Shown: piece after piece, positions 61,319-64,000 of the stretch | Numbering within the stretch: position 1 is the first letter of the stretch | Layout of the letters: the number at the start of each line of letters is the position of its first letter | Source: Himantopus leucocephalus | Taxonomy: Eukaryota; Chordata; Aves; Charadriiformes; Recurvirostridae | NCBI GenBank assembly: GCA_003993805.1 | Contig: RSEF01000001.1 | Span: 73,793,591-73,857,590 of the forward strand | DNA length: 64,000 nt | Direction of reading: 5' to 3' | Program-made: the position numbers and the translations under genes | Notes under the pieces: model-generated | Database searches by the model: none | Told to the model about the DNA's origin: nothing | Seen by the model: the letters and a program-made list of their open reading frames with translations, nothing else

Positions 61319-62286
61319 NACCACTCTGTGTCCTTTTTTCCCTGTTTCTTATGGCTACAGTCCCGACATTTGCCTTCTTCAGAACAGTAAAGCTTACTTC
61401 GCTAACGTGCAGAGCTTTGCAGATGATGTATGCTAGGTATTGTGGCAGCAGAATCAAAGGGACACAATGATGGCTGGATAAAAGAGGAGGCGTTTCCTAG
61501 CTATGCAGGATTCTTGCTTACCGAGCAAAAGAAGACATTCAGTTTCTTCTGATATCCTTGCAGATTCCTCCTGAATGAATACCCCGTCTTCATTGAATTT
61601 TCTTATTACGGAGGATTATGCAACTCTATTACCTCTTGAAGTTTTGTAAGGAGATCCCTGCATACTATTTCATGGTAGGCATAAAAGCATTCTGCTGCGT
61701 TTGCCTTTGGCACATGCTCTCTGTAGAAACCTGGAAGGTCAGGGCTGGTCCTACCATTTTTGTCCACCAGTCACCACACCCACACAGAAAACAGGTTTCT
61801 TTCTGATATTCTGCTTGGTTTTAGCTTACCAATCCATGGCTGTAGGTCTCTGTTTAATTTATGACAAAGATTTATTAGTAGAAACTAGGCTAATGAGGCT
61901 GGTCAAGCAAATTTAAGGTGCAGAAAGAGTGAATGAATACATCGGGTCCACTCCGCGCAGTGAAAGTCACATCTTTTGGTCAGCATTCAAGCACCATGAC
62001 ACGACTTCCAAGCTGTTTTGCCCAGCCCCAATCACCCAAACCAGGATGGTTTTTTGAGTTAGTATTGCCTTGAAAATACATGCCACAACCTGGCTGACTA
62101 TACCCGGATGGGCCAGTACAATGTCTGTGACCCTTATTTCTTCATCGCTTTTATCCAGCTGAGCTGCAAAGGAATATGATGTCCACTGCAAAGACAGAAC
62201 TCTGCACAGGGCTAGCCTGAAGAGTTAAAACATCCTCCTCTGTTCTGCAAGATAAACAGTCTCTGCCTGAAGTCTCTCCTAACAAG

Positions 62287-62335
62287 GACAAGGTAGCTGT
62301 GCACGTGCGTGCGTGTGCGTGTGTACACGAGCATA
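62287..62335 (+). repeat. Degenerate GTGC/GTGT microsatellite
   Basis: Alternating purine-pyrimidine stretch GTGCACGTGCGTGCGTGTGC and on. Simple sequence only. Confidence 0.6.
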
Positions 62336-63879
62336 TGTGAGCATACCCACAGCCATCCCTGCTTGTTTCCCAGAATGTATTAATGCCAAAAGCACGTTAT
62401 TTCCATTGGTGTCCCTGGACTCTGTTCCTGTGAGGCAAGACTGAAATGATGCTGCTCAGCGGTGTCTCTGAAAGGAGACAGCATACCAGCACAATTTCCC
62501 AAATGATCACTTCCACTCTTCCCCAAATAGAGCTTAGATGTTTTCACCTCCCCTGTCTTTCTGTTTGCGTCTTTTTTCCCATTCTCCTATAACCATCTCT
62601 CCCCTTGCTAAATAATGCCAGTTCCTGCTTCGTCAATCCCCTGTCACAAAACATTAATGACAGACACACTAGGCAATGAGATGGAGGAAGGTCTCCCCTA
62701 AAACTTTCCAATAAGTGTGGGGGATTTGAATGCTCTTACTCCTTTTGAATGCTCTTACTCCCCAGTTCACTCTGGGGTCTTCCCCCAACACTCGGGGGAC
62801 ATACGGCAATGTTTCACAATCCCCCAAAGCCATCTCCAAGTGCTTGCAAGAGAACTGTGAACAGCAGTTCTTTTTTAGGAGGAGTCTGTGAACAGCTTCT
62901 AATCCTGGCGATCCTGTTTGCATCAGTTTACATTCCCAGGGCTATCTGTGAACTGAAAAGACTGGAAATACACCTTTCAGCTCATCTGAAACAGAGATTC
63001 TCCTTTACATTGCTCGGTTCCTCACTTCAGGAGATCCTTGCTACGGTGCAGGTTTTGCTGATCTGAAAAGGCAAAACAAGAGTAGTTCTACACTCAAAAT
63101 CACCCACTTAAAACCAGTTGGGTTTTGTTCTGTGGCCGTGCACCTTTTGTACACTCAGTCGAATCTACTGACAGGCTTGCCTAAAACCAGGTCTGACTGC
63201 TCGTTACCCCTCCTGGATCTTCAGTGCCCACAGTGATTGGAAAGAATGCCGCTTTTTTACCCTTCACAGAAATCATCAGAATTCTTCACTGATCTACACA
63301 GGAGCCCCTCAAAGGAAGTTTATTAACCTTAGCCAGGTTACTTATTGATGAATACAATAGAAAGCACACAGTTTCTCAGACTCAAGTTTGTAAGTAAGTT
63401 TGCGAACTCTTACGGCTGTGGATGAGGAAGAGCAAGGGAAGGTATTTCTTCAGAGATGAAGAAACCCTGCACGGAGCCTAACAGCGAAGGCCCTGCCTGT
63501 CACTTCTCTGGCATTACATCCACAGCCTCCACACCCCCCAGCAAAACTCCACAGTAAGCCCCAGTTTTCTTCCCAAGGACCCAGAGGTCACCGAAGACTC
63601 AAAAGGAGTGACAGACTTCCAGGGAAGCAGCAGACCCCTCTAACATCCATTTTCCTCGGCTAACTCCTTCCCTCTGGTTCCGATTTAGTCCTGCCTTCTG
63701 CATCCCAACAAGGTAGAGTGAAAAACAGGACGGTTTTCATCAGGGCAGCCAAAACCAGCCACAATTATTCAAGTCGCTTGGAACAAAAAGAAAAAAATAA
63801 TTGAAAAATCACTGTCACCCCGGGAGGGGGGGAGGGGGTGCGCCAAGAAAGAACAGCAAACCCGAGAAGTGCCGTTCAG

Positions 63880-64000
63880 GCAGGAGGGAAGAAGGGGGGT
63901 GTTGGAGAGGCGGCCAAGGGCTCGGCAGAGGGGCACGGGGGCGGCCGGAGGCGAGGCGGAAGCCGGGGGGCCGCCGGCGGGGCCGGGGGGGGGGGGGGGG
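63880..64000. promoter_or_regulatory. Edge of a CpG- and G-rich island, probably another promoter
   Basis: CpG and G/C density rises sharply after about 63820 and ends in 16 G (63985-64000) at the window edge. The gene it serves lies outside the window or cannot be seen. Confidence 0.5.

Larger units (their letters stand above)
59517..63860. other. Intergenic, no gene recognised
   Basis: It holds the 59813-60025 duplication, the poly-C tract and a 19-nt tandem duplication near 62724-62760. No coding exon was recognised on either strand. Confidence 0.6.

Noticed and set aside
1..64000. Subtelomeric location, as for human WASH copies
   Set aside because: No TTAGGG arrays or subtelomeric satellite seen. 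This looks like a single-copy internal locus.
1..64000. Chicken-type CR1 LINE 3' ends
   Set aside because: I looked for the ATTCTATG-type terminal repeat and the 'ggtttgggttggaagg' motif and found no convincing copy; older relics only.
1..64000. CRISPR arrays, operons, ribosome binding sites, tRNA or rRNA genes
   Set aside because: This is vertebrate nuclear DNA; no regularly spaced repeats and no tRNA or rRNA signature seen.

Overview
The window is vertebrate nuclear DNA, most likely from a bird. The reasons are one large spliced gene with short exons and very long 5' introns, sparse interspersed repeats, poly-G/C blocks where the assembly breaks, ancient amniote repeat relics, and one LTR pair whose ends resemble the endogenous retrovirus LTRs of songbirds and their relatives. 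Placement within birds is inference. The N pattern (two runs of exactly 100 N, ten single N) marks it as a draft scaffold.

The only gene identified with confidence is WASHC1 (WASH1), the Arp2/3-activating subunit of the endosomal WASH complex. It is on the minus strand and reads right to left. Ten coding exons (32154 down to 718) join in frame into a 476-residue protein with every domain intact: WASH homology domain, linker, poly-proline region, and WH2-connector-acidic tail. Splice sites were read base by base, and exon lengths match the residue counts. A non-coding first exon is inferred at about 44440-44520, inside a CpG island with ETS and NRF1 motifs. The 5'-UTR intron is then about 12.3 kb and the first coding-to-coding intron 20.2 kb, while the last nine coding exons fit into about 11 kb. 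Two AATAAA signals lie downstream of the stop codon.

On the plus strand the same CpG island carries a short ORF that looks like a mitochondrial presequence. It could be a divergent first exon, but no following exon was found. From about 45 kb to 63.8 kb the sequence appears intergenic: AT-rich, with old SINE/LINE relics, a 43-base poly-C tract and a sized-by-convention gap. Its most striking feature is a large imperfect inverted repeat (arms about 560-590 nt, spacer about 430 nt, 57940-59516) with a 180-nt core about 97% identical between arms. The last ~120 bases become CpG- and G-rich, as expected at the edge of another promoter.

Seven of the ten single-N positions sit between two near-identical direct copies of 18-135 nt. 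These are most simply contig ends that should have been merged, so they are probably false duplications.
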